Part shown: positions 1 to 11,436 of the stretch, in pieces
How positions within the stretch are numbered: the stretch's first letter is position 1
Layout of the letters: every line of letters begins with the position of its first letter
Source of the DNA: Seison nebaliae
Taxonomy: Eukaryota; Rotifera; Pararotatoria; Seisonacea; Seisonidae
Reading direction: 5' to 3'
DNA length: 50,764 nt
NCBI GenBank assembly: GCA_023231475.1
Contig: JALJEE010000580.1
Span: forward strand, 1-50,764
Made by a program: the position numbers and the translations under genes
Notes under the pieces: generated by a model
Databases searched by the model: none
Told to the model about the DNA's origin: nothing
The model's input: the letters and a program-made list of their open reading frames with translations, nothing else

Positions 1-229
1 TTGCCGATTTATGATGGAAACGAATTTTCTTCGCAAAATTTGCTGAAAATAATCATTGTTGATGGAAGCAAAGGAACAATTTGTATTCGCTACGTATTTT
101 GTTACTAAATCAATTTCAGATAATTCGATTTCATCGTTACGGTTGGAACTTCCAACCATTTTCACTCACGTGGATAAAAAATTTCTTCTCATACCGAATT
201 TGAATTCCGAACTTGTTGAATTTTTGTAA
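1..229 (+). CDS. 3' end of an unidentified gene
   Basis: The window opens inside an open frame reading LPIYDGNEF and ends at TAA 227-229 with the tail LIPNLNSELVEFL. A 37-nt GT-AG intron at 83-119 keeps the frame open across the join; a 28-nt alternative starting at 94 does not fit as well. I do not recognise the product. The intron would be shorter than most here, so the gene model is weak. The 5' part lies outside the window, and the next gene starts about 70 bases downstream on the same strand. Confidence 0.3.
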
Positions 230-300
230 TATTTCGTATTAAATTTAAAGAGATATCAGTTAAATTATAAGCTGTTATTGAAATAGATACGATCTTGAAA

Positions 301-844
301 ATGAGAGCATTTGGATTGAATAATATTCTTCTTTCAAAAAATCTTTTCAAAACTTTAAGATCTGCACCTATTAGATCTTTAAAAGAAAGCTAGTGAAAAC
401 TTTTAGACATTTGGTAGAATATTTAAGTTCTGTTCAAACATTTTATTTTTCAGTTGTATATGAGAAAAATGAGGATGGAAAAGAAATAACGGTTAATATT
501 TCTAACATTATCTTTTCATTTGATAGAAACCATTAGATTCGAGGTAAGCAATATGATAAAACTGCAGAGAACGTCCTTAAAGATGAGAATGGGAAACTAC
601 TTTGTTTATGTCGCTTAGAAGATAAAGGAATCAGAATACATTATACTGTTACTTAATAAGTCAATTAACAAATTCATATCAATTTATATTTCCTAAGGAT
701 GTTCTTGTATTACGTCAATTTATCAATAGTGATGGTGATGTTTTGCCTCGTCATTTGACTGGAATATGTTACGAGAAATTTCAATTAATTCACCGTTTGG
801 TAGACAAAGCAAAGAGAGCTGGTTTCATTCCATTTCTTGTCTAA
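301..844 (+). CDS. MRPS18A: Mitochondrial small-subunit ribosomal protein S18 (MRPS18A-like)
   Basis: Joined exons 301-392, 428-491, 537-647 and 698-844 give 137 residues in one frame. The start MRAFGLNNILL, rich in Leu, Lys and Arg, looks like a mitochondrial presequence. A Cys pair (LCLCRLEDKG) precedes the bS18m core DVLVLRQFINSDGDVLPRHL, then TGICYEK and RAGF, which matches the S18 family fold that binds 16S/12S rRNA in the small subunit. The protein stops shortly after the core and lacks the C-terminal tail of the human protein (196 residues). The first intron (393-427) would be only 35 nt, and a conventional acceptor at 453 breaks the frame, so the 5' end is uncertain. A decayed copy is a less likely alternative because the core is intact. 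Confidence 0.72.
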
Positions 845-1072
845 TTAGAAATAACGTTTTGTTTAGGACTTCTGGCGAAAGAAGAGGTAGAAGACGTTGA
901 AGGATTTCAAAAAAGAAATACATTTTTTTATTATTAATTATTGTTATAAAAATTTTAATTTAAATTCTCATATATTTTTTTTGGTCGAAAAAAAAATTGG
1001 TTTAAGAACATGTATTTTCTAAATAAATCTGTTAAATATTTAAATTTTAGAGGAAATTTGAATTGTCATAAA

Positions 1073-1972
1073 TTAAGAAATAGGACATTGATTTTCCACT
1101 TGCATACAATTCTCAAAAAGTGATGATAGAGATGTAGAGGAACTATCTTTTGAATCGATCAGATTCTCCGTCAATTCTTTCGGTGGTGAACCATATTCTC
1201 TCATTTGTTGAATGAGTTCCAATATCGTCTCATAATTATCTGGATAAATTCAAATTTGAATTGGGAAAAAAAAAAAGAGAACAATTCGGTTTTTCATATT
1301 CCACAATAATCGTCCCCATCAATTCGTGTTGTTTTCGATAATTTCCCAATTGAGTTTGGGTCAATGTCATTTCATTATCTTTCAAATATTTTGGGAATTT
1401 CTCACTCGCATATTTGAGAGAAGGATATAGGACATCTTTGGAGAGCATAGTCGTTAAGAAATTCTTCATAAAAGGGAAACAATTGAACAATTCATTTGTA
1501 TTACTTAATCCGTCATCGTTCTCTGTATTATTCTTCATTAAATTATTTAACAGAACATTCTCCATGTCAGGCGGAAATTGGAAATTATCTTCTGAAAAAT
1601 TCTTTTCGGTCAACAAATCACCGAGAAGTTTTTGTGCTTCAAACGCTGGAGATTTTTCCTTTATCTCCTCTTTATCTACAGCAAAATTGCTTGATGATTT
1701 CTCTTCTTGATTCTCATGCGGTGGTTTATCAACTATGTTGTTCATATCCTTGAAACATGTTCTGAATTGTTCAAACAAATTCTTGTCATCGTACCCAGCA
1801 ACTTCGTTCTTGTTAATATTACTTTCGGAAGACGCATGTAATTTCGATGACTTCAAATTATTATATTCATCAAGTGCATCTTTTTTGAATCGAAATAATT
1901 TAATAAATGAATGGAAAAAAAACCGTCGAACATTGATTTCATGTTATCGTTGGTGGGTGGTAAATCTGACAT
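1073..1972 (-). CDS. PEX19: Peroxin-19, peroxisomal membrane protein chaperone
   Basis: Exons (minus) 1924-1972, 1283-1879 and 1073-1239 join in frame to 270 residues starting MSDLPPTND. PEX19 is the cytosolic receptor that binds newly made peroxisomal membrane proteins and docks on PEX3. The N-terminal FDDALDEYNNL matches the PEX3-binding helix. The core LSKDVLYPSLKYASEKFPKY is diagnostic of the family, followed by TILELIQQMREYGSPPKEL. The last residues are CPIS, a CaaX farnesylation box as in other PEX19 proteins, which strongly supports the 3' exon join. Introns are 44 and 43 nt. The gene is divergent from CCT4 with a 558-bp spacer. Confidence 0.93.
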
Positions 1973-2530
1973 TTTCTCCAATAATTTTCACCAAATTCTT
2001 CCACTCATAATAATATTAAAATATTTTAAACTTATGCTTAAGTCTTCAATTTGTCAATTATTCAAACAATTTTCTTTCCTTATTAAAATTCTTCACTTTT
2101 TTTCAAAATATTTAAAAATTTTCAATTATCAAATTGACAGTTGGATAATTCTCTTATTATCTCTTGGAATAGAAGTAAAATAATGTGTATTATGATTATG
2201 TGAATAATGTGTATTATGAACAGAAGAATGACAGAAAAATCGTTTAGTTTTAGAATATTCTCATTCAATTAGTTAGAAATGTGTAAAGCTTAAGATTTTC
2301 AGTAACTATAGGAATAAATTGAAAGAAGTGATTGGATGAATCGATTAATTCAAATGTGGAATATTATCCAATTTGAATTTGAAAGGAAGAATTGTATTTA
2401 TCCTTTTTTTTAAAGAAACATGTGAGTATTGAGAAAGTTCCAGAAGATTCCAAAAAATGAATTAAATATTAATTAATCTTATCAATTTATTTTCCGTTAG
2501 AATATCATTTGAGATTTTACTTGAATCAAA
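1973..2530. promoter_or_regulatory. Divergent spacer between PEX19 and CCT4
   Basis: 558 AT-rich bases separate the two start codons. No coding exon or RNA gene is visible. By position it must hold both promoters and 5' UTRs. I see no clear TATA or initiator motif that I would trust. Confidence 0.5.
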
Positions 2531-4250
2531 ATGGCGAAAGTAGCTGCACCGACAACTGTCTCATCATCCACTCAGATGAATAAAGGAAACAAGAACGTCT
2601 TCAGTGACAAGAGCAAACCGGCTGCCGTTCGTTATAACAATATCATTGCAGCAAAAGCAGTTGCCGATGCGATTCGAACGAGTTTGGGGCCGAAAGGAAT
2701 GGACAAAATGATTCAAGACGCTAAGAGTAATGTCACAGTTACTAATGATGGAGCGACGATTCTCAAGCAGATGCAAGTGTTACATCCAACGGCGAAGATG
2801 TTGGTGGAATTGAGTCATGCTCAAGATATCGAAGCAGGAGATGGAACTACATCAGTTGTTGTTCTCGCCGGTTCATTATTAACGGCGTCGATGAAATTAT
2901 TGGAACAAGGAATTCATCCAACTGTCATATCGGAATCATTCCGATTAGCTGCAAATAAATGTTCGGAGATTCTTTATAAAATGTCAAGACAAATTAATTT
3001 GTCTGATATGGTGACATTGAGAGAGATCGCTCGAACTTCATTATCATCGAAGATCGTTTCACAAAATTTCTTATTGGCACCATTAGCTGTGAATGCGGTG
3101 ATGAATATCATTGATGTGAATAAGGATAAGAATGTCGATTTATCTCTAATTCGAATTCATAAAATTTTCGGTGGAACTGTTGATGATACTCAATTGATTA
3201 ATGGTATTCTCTTACCACAAAAAACTCCAGTATTTAATGGACCGAAATCGATCAAAGATGCAAAAATTGCTCTAATTCAATTCTGCATTTCTCCTCCTAA
3301 AACTGATATGGAGAATAATGTCATCATTAATGATTATGAGCAAATGGATCGAGTGTTAGAAGAAGAAAGAAATTATATTCTTAACATCATTCGACAAATT
3401 AAGAAGAGTGGATGTAATGTACTTTTGATACAGAAATCTATTCTACGTGATGCCACTAATGATCTCGCTTTACATTTCCTCGCCAAAATGAAAATTATGG
3501 TGGTGAAAGATATTGAACGAGATGAGATCGAAAACTTATCGAAAACTTTAGGATGTCGTCCAATAGCTAGTATCGATCATTTGAAAGTAGAAAATTTCGG
3601 TAAAGCTGAATTTGTTGAAGAGAAACGATATGGTCATAAGAAGATGGTGAAGATTGTGGGAGTCGAGAATCCACATGCTTCCATTTCTATTCTCATTCGA
3701 GGAAGTAATCGTTTAGTTTTAGAAGAAGCAGAACGATCATTACATGACGCTCTCTGTGTTATCAGATGTCTCGTCAAGAATAACGCCATCATTTCAGGAG
3801 GTGGAGCACCAGAAATCGAATTGGCAATTCGTCTAACGAAATGGGCGAATGAATTGGCAGATGCGAATGTTCATTGTGTACGTGCATTTGCAGAAGCATT
3901 GGAAATTATTCCTTATACATTAGCTGAAAATGCTGGAATGAATCCAATTCGAACAGTTACCGAATTGAGAAATCGTCATGCTCATGGTGATTTACATTCA
4001 GGAATTGACATCAACAAAGTTTCATCATTTAAATATAAAAATGAGTTTAATAAAATTTCTAGTGTTCCATCGGAGATATAAAGAACGTTATTCAACCATT
4101 ATTGGTAACATTATCCGCTGTGAAATTAGCGACGGAAACTGTGCGCTCAATTGTGAAAATTGATGATATTGTTATTTATTATTTTTTTAAATTTAATTTT
4201 AACCTCCTTAAAATTAATTCCATTTTCAGGTTATGGTTATGAGAAATTAG
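2531..4250 (+). CDS. CCT4: T-complex protein 1 subunit delta (CCT4)
   Basis: Exons 2531-4018, 4063-4170 and 4230-4250 give 538 residues, matching the usual length (539 in human). CCT4 is one of eight subunits of the TRiC/CCT cytosolic chaperonin that folds actin, tubulin and WD40 proteins using ATP. Group II chaperonin motifs are present: [11 protein letters not shown] near residue 53, the ATP-site [12 protein letters not shown] near 98, and GGGAPEIEL near 420. The 44-nt intron 4019-4062 removes an early stop that a plain open frame would reach at 4081. A 59-nt intron then leaves a tiny last exon coding VMVMRN. An AATAAA lies near 4330. Confidence 0.96.
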
Positions 4251-4576
4251 AAATAAGAAAAATTTATTTTCTATTTTTATTCGTTCGACGAAAATGTCGT
4301 GAGAGGAGGAACAATGAATAATTATTTTTAATAAAAAATCATTTCGCTTTTCTTTTAAATTTTGATAAAATTAAAATTTTTTATTTTCGAAATTACTTAT
4401 TCGATTAAAATGTAATTAGAGAAAGAAAATTTCCTCTTTTATTTTAATACTCTAATTTATTTGATATTTAACGGTATTTCTCTTCGGACAAATTTTTGCT
4501 ATTGAATGAATGAAATTTTGAAGATTTTGGAAGAGAAGTAAAATATTATTCAATCCACTTGATTAATTGTGAAAAA
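4251..4576. other. Spacer between CCT4 and TAF5
   Basis: 326 AT-rich bases, presumed CCT4 3' UTR followed by the TAF5 promoter. No other feature seen. Confidence 0.5.
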
Positions 4577-6889
4577 ATGTCGCAATCGAATCCCAATTCA
4601 ATGACGGTAGTCAATTCGTCTAATATGAATGGAGGTGCACGACAGAAAGTTATGATGCAATTACACAACACACTTAATATGGTGAATGACGTGATGAAGA
4701 ATGAACAATTCCGACAATATCGTCAGAAATTCCTCCAACAAATTCTTGTGACCGTCAGTCAAAATCGAGAATTGGTAACGATCATGTTGAGAATGTGCTC
4801 AGCAAATAAATCGAATTTATTAATAAATGTTATTCGAGATGCGGTGGATAATTATTCGTCTTTGGAATCATATAATTTGCAAACGTATATTCAGAAATAT
4901 AATGAATATCTCAAATTTTTCGAACAAGCTGATGATGCAGTTCGTCCTGAATTATCTCAAGTGTTATTCCCATTATTCGTTACAGTAATAATGCAATTGT
5001 TACAACAGAATCGTTATGAAGATGCGGCTGAATTTTATAAACAATTCTCCAAATGTATTCCAGTTTATTACGATGAATATTTACTTCAATTAAAGATGTT
5101 GAGAACGTTCCCACCATCACCCGATTCCTTCCCACTCCTCAATGCACATATGACACAACAGAAATATCATATCAGACAATCGATTTTAGGTGAACAATGT
5201 TTATCTCAATGGTTTTTAAAAAATCATTATTCAATTTTTCTCGAACGATTCAAATCTCAAATAGAATTCATTCGTTGTTATGAACAACCTCCCTCCGCTC
5301 AAATACTCTACAGTTTGAGCGGTGCATTTTTTGGAATTCCAGTTTATGCCGATAATAAAATTAAAGTTTTCAACAGTACGGTGAAAGAGCAAAATTTCAG
5401 AGCTAGAATAGATGGCGCTCCATCAACTGCCGTAAAAGAAGATCATGAAATGACTACGACAGCTAAAGCGAAAAAGAGATCTATCAATCGACCAACAAGT
5501 ACCGAAAATAAATCGGATAAAACGGAGACACAAGCAACAACAACAACAACCACAGTTTCGGGAACGAAGAAATCGAAAACAGAAAATATTCTTTCCGGTG
5601 ATCGTCGTTTACCGTTCCCACCGATAAGATCGGTTGATCAAATATTGAAAGCGAATGAAGGAAAAGAAGAGAAACATCTTCCGTCCGTCAAATTTTTTAC
5701 TCATTTCGAAAGTGATGATCGTATAACTTGTGCCGATTTCAGTTTGGAAGGAGGTGAAATTAAGAGGATTGTCATGTTGGGATTCAATTCCGCAATAATT
5801 CGTGTTATTGCATTGGAAGGCAAATTGACGACATTGAGCAATACGGATAAAAGTTTTCGTGATTTGAGTTCACTCTTCATTCCAAATGAACATGACAATA
5901 AAGATAAGAAGTCTCATTTATTAGTTGGTCATTCGGCAGCTGTGACTGGAGTTTCCATTTCGTCCGATCGTTTATACTCCGTCTCATCATCATTAGATTG
6001 TACTGTGAGATTGTGGTGTTTGACGACGATGGAGAATTTGGCCATATTCCGTGCACATTCTGCGCCCGTTCTCTGTGTAAAATTTTCACCTTTTAGTTTC
6101 TATTTTGCTTCGGGTGGTCAAGATCGTAGTTTGATGTTATGGGACATGACGAATCATTTACCCATTCGGATAATGAATGAACATTTATCTGATGTCGAAT
6201 GTTTGTCATGGCATCCAAATTCACATTATGTTGCTACTGGTTCATCAGATCGTATGGTTCGCGTCTTCGAAATAACAACAGCTCAAGTAGTTCGAATGTA
6301 TACGGGACACAAATCTCCCATAACATCTGTCCAATTCTCTCATAACGGCAAATTGATAGCGTCGGGTGGAGCGTTTCCATTGCCAGTTATTATTATTAAT
6401 AGCTTCAGTCTCGGTGTTCAATTAGTGGTGTATGGAATGCATCAGAATGATATTACTTCTCTAGATTTCTCTTTTGATTCACATTATTTGGTTTCCGGTT
6501 CTATTGACCAAACCATCAAAGTTTGGGATGTTACCGATTGGCTGAAAGCCGATAGTAATGATGACGTGGCACAAATTATTGCTGCGAATGAACAATCATC
6601 AAATGATCATTTATCCTCATCTGTTGTGCAATCATCATCATTAACCAATTTTTCACGCCAATATAAAAATGATCAATTTGGAGAAAGTTTCGATATTTCC
6701 ACTCTACATGATGTAACATCGAAATTAACGAAAGGGACAGTCTTTAACGAGAATGGTGAACCTCAACAATTGGAGGAAGCAGCAAATCTTATTATGACTC
6801 TATATACGAAGAATACAGACGTCATCAATGTAACTTGTTGTAGGAAACATTTGGTATTAGCTGTCGGTACATTCGATCGAACAGCATAA
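4577..6889 (+). CDS. TAF5: Transcription initiation factor TFIID subunit 5
   Basis: A single-exon frame of about 770 residues (an upstream in-frame ATG lies at 4559; I prefer 4577, MSQSNPN, by its A-rich leader). TAF5 is a scaffold of TFIID and, in many species, SAGA. The N-terminal half carries the TAF5 NTD2 helical domain (LYNLQ..YNEYLKF to VLFPLFVTVIMQLL). A Ser/Thr/Lys-rich linker follows (about 290-350). The C-terminal half has WD40 blades with typical endings: DCTVRLW, DRSLMLWD, DRMVRVFE and DQTIKVWD. The blade after GKLIASGG is degenerate (VIIIN where family members have V-L-W-D). A 30-nt GT-AG stretch there (about 6372-6401) could be read as an intron, but removing it does not restore the blade, so I left it as exon. 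Confidence 0.92.
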   Translation: MSQSNPNSMTVVNSSNMNGGARQKVMMQLHNTLNMVNDVMKNEQFRQYRQKFLQQILVTVSQNRELVTIMLRMCSANKSNLLINVIRDAVDNYSSLESYNLQTYIQKYNEYLKFFEQADDAVRPELSQVLFPLFVTVIMQLLQQNRYEDAAEFYKQFSKCIPVYYDEYLLQLKMLRTFPPSPDSFPLLNAHMTQQKYHIRQSILGEQCLSQWFLKNHYSIFLERFKSQIEFIRCYEQPPSAQILYSLSGAFFGIPVYADNKIKVFNSTVKEQNFRARIDGAPSTAVKEDHEMTTTAKAKKRSINRPTSTENKSDKTETQATTTTTTVSGTKKSKTENILSGDRRLPFPPIRSVDQILKANEGKEEKHLPSVKFFTHFESDDRITCADFSLEGGEIKRIVMLGFNSAIIRVIALEGKLTTLSNTDKSFRDLSSLFIPNEHDNKDKKSHLLVGHSAAVTGVSISSDRLYSVSSSLDCTVRLWCLTTMENLAIFRAHSAPVLCVKFSPFSFYFASGGQDRSLMLWDMTNHLPIRIMNEHLSDVECLSWHPNSHYVATGSSDRMVRVFEITTAQVVRMYTGHKSPITSVQFSHNGKLIASGGAFPLPVIIINSFSLGVQLVVYGMHQNDITSLDFSFDSHYLVSGSIDQTIKVWDVTDWLKADSNDDVAQIIAANEQSSNDHLSSSVVQSSSLTNFSRQYKNDQFGESFDISTLHDVTSKLTKGTVFNENGEPQQLEEAANLIMTLYTKNTDVINVTCCRKHLVLAVGTFDRTA

Positions 6890-6912
6890 AATTAACATTG
6901 CTTTTTTTAAAT

Positions 6913-6933
6913 TTTATTCATTTTTTTAATAAA
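6913..6933. promoter_or_regulatory. Crossed poly(A) signals of convergent genes
   Basis: TAF5 ends at 6889 and ZBBX ends at 6971, tail to tail, 81 bases apart. The AATAAA for TAF5 is at 6928-6933. The minus-strand AATAAA usable by ZBBX is at 6913-6918, nearer to TAF5. Both signals used as drawn would make the two 3' ends overlap. Confidence 0.5.
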
Positions 6934-6970
6934 CTGAAAAGGAATTTATGGAATTTTTCGAATACCGTCA

Positions 6971-9715
6971 TTAGTCTTTCGATTTATCATGATATTGATC
7001 CATTAGCGATTGGAATGACATCGAATCTTCTTCATCACCATTAAGTCCATTGTCTTCGTCATAAATACTCATTTCATCACTCATCGCTGAAATTGCTCTC
7101 TGAGGATGAGATTGTTTCTTTTTCGGTTTTTTCAAATTTCGTTTCTCCGTCTCTCTGGACTTATCCAAAATCGGTGAATTGATTCTGGAATTTCTTAAGG
7201 AATTTGTAATTAGAAAATTTTTAGGTAAATCCATTGAATTCTTTGTAGGAGATTTAGTTCGAGTAGAATGCGCTGATTTTCTTGGGGAAGAAGAAATTAA
7301 TTTTCTTGTCTTCAAATTATCCCGATGGGAGAGTGGAAGAGATTTATTGGAAATTGCAGATAATTGATTTCTTTTGTTGAGATCTGCTGATCGAATTTTA
7401 TTTTTATGACGATGTGAACGTAACGACATTTGACGGACGGCACGAACAACATCGTCTAATTTTTCATCAGCGAACTCATATTCATCAGTTTCAGCGATTT
7501 GTTCGCTAATTTTCCGATTATATTTCTTTAATTTCAACAAATTCCGACTAGAACAAGTTATCGTATCCATTATCTGTTCATCGACTGGTTCTTTATCATT
7601 TAATTGTAAACTGTCTTGAATTATTCCAATTGACGATTTTCGCACTTCCAATAAACCATCTTCATTCAGATCGACAACTGAACAGGCACTACTCGTCAAT
7701 TCATTTTTGTCGTCATTCGGATTAGTTATCGTTCGATCTGAGAGTGAATCATATTCCATTATTTCTTCAGCTTCCTCATCACAAACTCCATATTTTTTAT
7801 TCATTGAATTATCTAAAATCGATTTTAATGGTGAATTCAATTCAGTTAATTCGTCAACAATCTTTGAAGGAGATATCAATGTCGTTTCAACGGATTTCTC
7901 AGGATGCCATGAAGATTGTTGTGTAATTTTTGTTCTTAATTTCGTCTCAGAATCTCTTCCCAATTTTACTATAAAGAAAATTGCATATTTTAAAAAAATA
8001 TTAAAGCGCACCTTCATCAATTATTTTTGTTGATGTCACCTGATGTTTCGGCTTTTTATCTTCCTCAATTTCATTAAGACGGAAAGTTTCGAAGGAAAGA
8101 TATTTCTCCAATATCGGTTCATCTAAAGTACATAACCGATTAGTAATCGACTGCAAATGGTCGTCATTCCTCGTTAAAATGAAAAGCAAAACAGAGAATA
8201 GAAATAATAGCAACTTCCTCCCCGATTTCACTGGTTTAGCAGAGACAGATCTCGCCGATTCAATTCTTGCAGTAGCAGGTCGACTTAAACGTCTATTTTA
8301 ATGAAATAAAAATGTATGAATGAAAAAGGTTTAAAATTAAACTCATCAATTTCATGTATCTTTGTAGCTGAACGGGCCGATTCTAATCTCTCGTTTTCAC
8401 ATTCAACTACCTGTTCCTTCAGTAACTTAATCTCTTCTAAATGTTGCTCTGATATATTCATTATAGTTTGAATTTCTTTTACTGCAGCCTCCTCTAACAG
8501 ATGTTGAACGGGTAATGCAGTCGAAACATTTCGCACAATTTTTCCATTTATGCTATTTTCCTTTTCTATTCGTGCTGATTCAGTTCTCAGTTTTGTTGCT
8601 TTCTTCAAAAATAGTTTCTCAGCATAACTCAACGTAGAAGTTGATGAGAATTTTATTTGTTTCTCAAACATCTTTTTTTGTTCAACCACATTTCTTTCGG
8701 TGGAAGTACTCATTTCTTTTTAATTCATTATAACATGAACAATAGTTGGACAAAGTGGAACCTTTCGTATCAAATGATGATTGTCTATAACTGTTAATAT
8801 CTCTATTCTCTTTATTATGTCTCCAATTATTCACTGCCAATTGAAATTGTTTACTACTTTCCTCTTCATCATAATTTCCTGTTCAATGAAATTGTTTAAA
8901 TTCTCCAATTATAATTTAACCATCTAATAAGTTTCCAAATGATGAAGTCACATCACAATTGATTGTATCCTGTTTACTCGTACTAACTTGTTTCTCATAT
9001 TTGCTGTTAGTATCGTTTATTGAATTTGTACGATTGTTCTCATTAATAAGTCTCTCAAAGTTATTTGTATTATACGTCGTGGGTATATGAGTTTTCATTG
9101 CACCTTTCTTGTGGAATGTCTTGAAACATCCCGTACAAAACTTTTCAGAACATTCTCGACAAATCTGAAAACATATCAACAGTTATTTCTTTTGAGTTAA
9201 ATTAAACCAATGACGCAATATTTCTTTCACACTGTCCACATTTATTTTTAATCGTATTTCGTTTTTCTATTAATTTAATTTAAAGAAAGGATATCTGAAT
9301 GAAAACTGAACTTCCTTTATCGCATTGGAGTAGAACGAGTTTTTGATCCTAAAAAATACTCACAATTAAAACTTATATATTTTAATAACTCGATAATTTG
9401 CTAAGTTGGCAGTTTTTTGTTTATGTCTTGCAGCACTGTTCCATATAGTGCCCCCTCTAATTCAGAACGGGAATTATATGAAAAGAATCTATAAAAATTT
9501 AATCATCAAACTCAGTCTCCTGCTGGAAATTTGCATGGAGAACATCGAGACGTTTCTGTATTTGTTCTCGTTCTTTCTGCAACTTTTCCGATTCCTTCTT
9601 ACTATTAAGAGAAGGATAAAGAATTAGAAGAACATTTATATATTATTGGATTTAAGTGTTGTTAATGAATTAAGATTTCCAACAAGGTTTTCGGATTCTT
9701 GTAATTATATGTCAT
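6971..9715 (-). CDS. ZBBX: Zinc finger B-box domain protein 1-like (ZBBX)
   Basis: Eleven exons join in frame (minus): 9684-9715, 9512-9601, 9390-9456, 9312-9348, 9208-9266, 8921-9164, 8762-8878, 8343-8715, 8215-8292, 8012-8169 and 6971-7968. ZBBX is a vertebrate gene expressed in multiciliated and sperm-forming cells; its biochemical role is unclear. A coiled coil comes first (EKLQKEREQIQKRLDVLH). A B-box follows, with CGQCERNIASL split by an intron from ICRECSEKFCTGCFKTFHKK and then H. ZBBX-specific blocks come next: EEESSKQFQLAVNNW and FSSTSTLSYAEKLFLKKA. The C-terminal third is acidic and low in complexity. Introns are 41-55 nt except the first (82 nt), so the first exon is the least certain. 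The hydrophobic run near 8170-8214 is an in-frame intron, not a membrane segment. Confidence 0.85.
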
Positions 9716-10180
9716 TATATATCAGAACAACGATAACTTATTATCGAATATTAATTCGGAAATTAAAAGTAAGAAAAATCTAGTTGATATGGTAACGGAA
9801 CAAACTCCTTTAAATCAATCAAAAACGTTCATTTTCCGAATATTGATGAATTCTCATTTTATCTCATATCAAACTATAAGCATTCTATATTTTTTATTCA
9901 TTACATAATTCGAACTTTTTCTTTTTTTGGCACTTATATGACCTTTTTCCCATAAATTTCTAAAGATATGACACGCTTATTTAAAATTTATTCATTATAC
10001 ATGTATTTCGATAGGTTCTAAAGTTTTGAAACCCAGTATGTTATATAGTAGTATTAATAATTTAACAAACATTCAATAATTTATTTAACGAATTAACAAA
10101 AATAAGGAATTAAGTAAATTTGGAATTAATATTGGAATTAAGTCGAACGACATAATTGAAATTTGGAAAACTGGACAGTT
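9716..10180. other. Spacer between ZBBX and erlin
   Basis: 465 bases, AT-rich. It should hold the ZBBX promoter and erlin 3' UTR. I found no exon or RNA gene. Confidence 0.5.
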
Positions 10181-11436
10181 TTACAAGTCGCTTTTAATCA
10201 AATCCGATGGTTGATTGAAAAACATTTTTGGTAATGTACTTCCAAAATAATATTTAGCATTCTTATGAACTGCTTCATATTCTTTTATTTTCAAATACTC
10301 TTCAGTTAATCGAACCTATACAATCAACAGATTTTTTAAAGAAAGAAAAAGAAAAATTTCTAACTTTATTTGCGGCCGCTTCTTTTTCACTTCTATAGAA
10401 TTCGGCGTCAGCGATCGACTTTTCTTTAGCTGTGTGCATCTCATATCCGATAATGGCAATCTTCTTCTCACTTTCTTTTTCGGAAATTTTTTGTCTGTAA
10501 TTTATTTCAGAAACCTGGGCAATTTTCTCAGCTTCGATGACTGCTTTCTTCCGTTCTGTCTCCGCTTCTTTTTCAATAACTCTTTGTTTCTGTTCTGCTA
10601 TCAATAACTTCGTCTTTTCATTTTCCCTTTAAAATGCTGAATGATAATTTTGTGAAGAAATGAAAGTAGAAACATAAGTTCATAATTCTTTCGAATTGTA
10701 TCCGGAATTCTCGGTTTAGTTACACGAACTGCCAAAACTTTCAATCCAGTTGCTCCGATATAATTCAAATCTTCTTGTAAAGCTGATTTCAGATTCTCAT
10801 CAATTTCAGCTGAATTGAAAGAATAAATAATAGATGAATAATAAGTAAAAGGGAAATAAACAGAATAAATCAATATACACTTCGTGCAGTGTATGAGAAG
10901 AACAGAATTGATTAATTTCATGATGGATCTTATTGAAAATTAAAGTTTTGTCATAATCAACCGTGTAATTCTTGACGATGTTATAAACTAAAATAATTAT
11001 CAATTTCTTATAAATAATCCAATTAAACCGTTTTCTGATTCTAATAAATTCACCACTTCAACTCGAGCGAAATAAAGAACAACTCCGCCACTCGTTCCGC
11101 ATGGAATATTATCCACTTCATCCGTTTGAACTGTGACCTGATGAGAAAAATGTTTTAGATGAAAATCTAAATAATATTTAAAAGAACTTGAATCGAATAA
11201 TGACTAGTGATAAACGGAATTTTCAAATGATATCCTGGTTTCGATGTGCTTTTCAGAAGAGCACCACCCTATTCAAATTTGAAGAAAAATTTTAAGGAAA
11301 CCATAATATTTATGAACTAAACTCGATAATAGACACCGACGTATCCTTCGTTGATATGATGTACGCCATAAGTCATGAAGCAAGTTAAAAGACCAAATAT
11401 GGCAAATGCTAACGTTGCGACGTTTTCTGGCGTCAT
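10181..11436 (-). CDS. ERLIN2: Erlin (ER lipid-raft SPFH/prohibitin-domain protein)
   Basis: Seven exons (minus): 11323-11436, 11188-11268, 11029-11137, 10862-10987, 10674-10809, 10365-10626 and 10181-10315. They give 320 residues, close to the 340-350 of human erlins. Erlins assemble into large ER-membrane rings that bind cholesterol and recruit RNF170 to degrade activated IP3 receptors. A single N-terminal membrane anchor (residues about 6-24) precedes [20 protein letters not shown]. The SPFH core ([32 protein letters not shown]) and the charged helix [20 protein letters not shown] are nearly canonical. The C-terminus ends [12 protein letters not shown]. One gene cannot be assigned to ERLIN1 or ERLIN2; invertebrates usually have a single copy. 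Confidence 0.95.

Noticed and set aside
6372-6401. A 30-nt intron in TAF5
   Set aside because: It has GT-AG ends but removing it does not improve the WD40 blade and it would be the shortest intron here.
8170-8214. Membrane segment LLLFLFSVLLFIL in the ZBBX frame
   Set aside because: It is exactly a 45-nt GT-AG stretch with a T-rich tract; the family has no membrane segment there.
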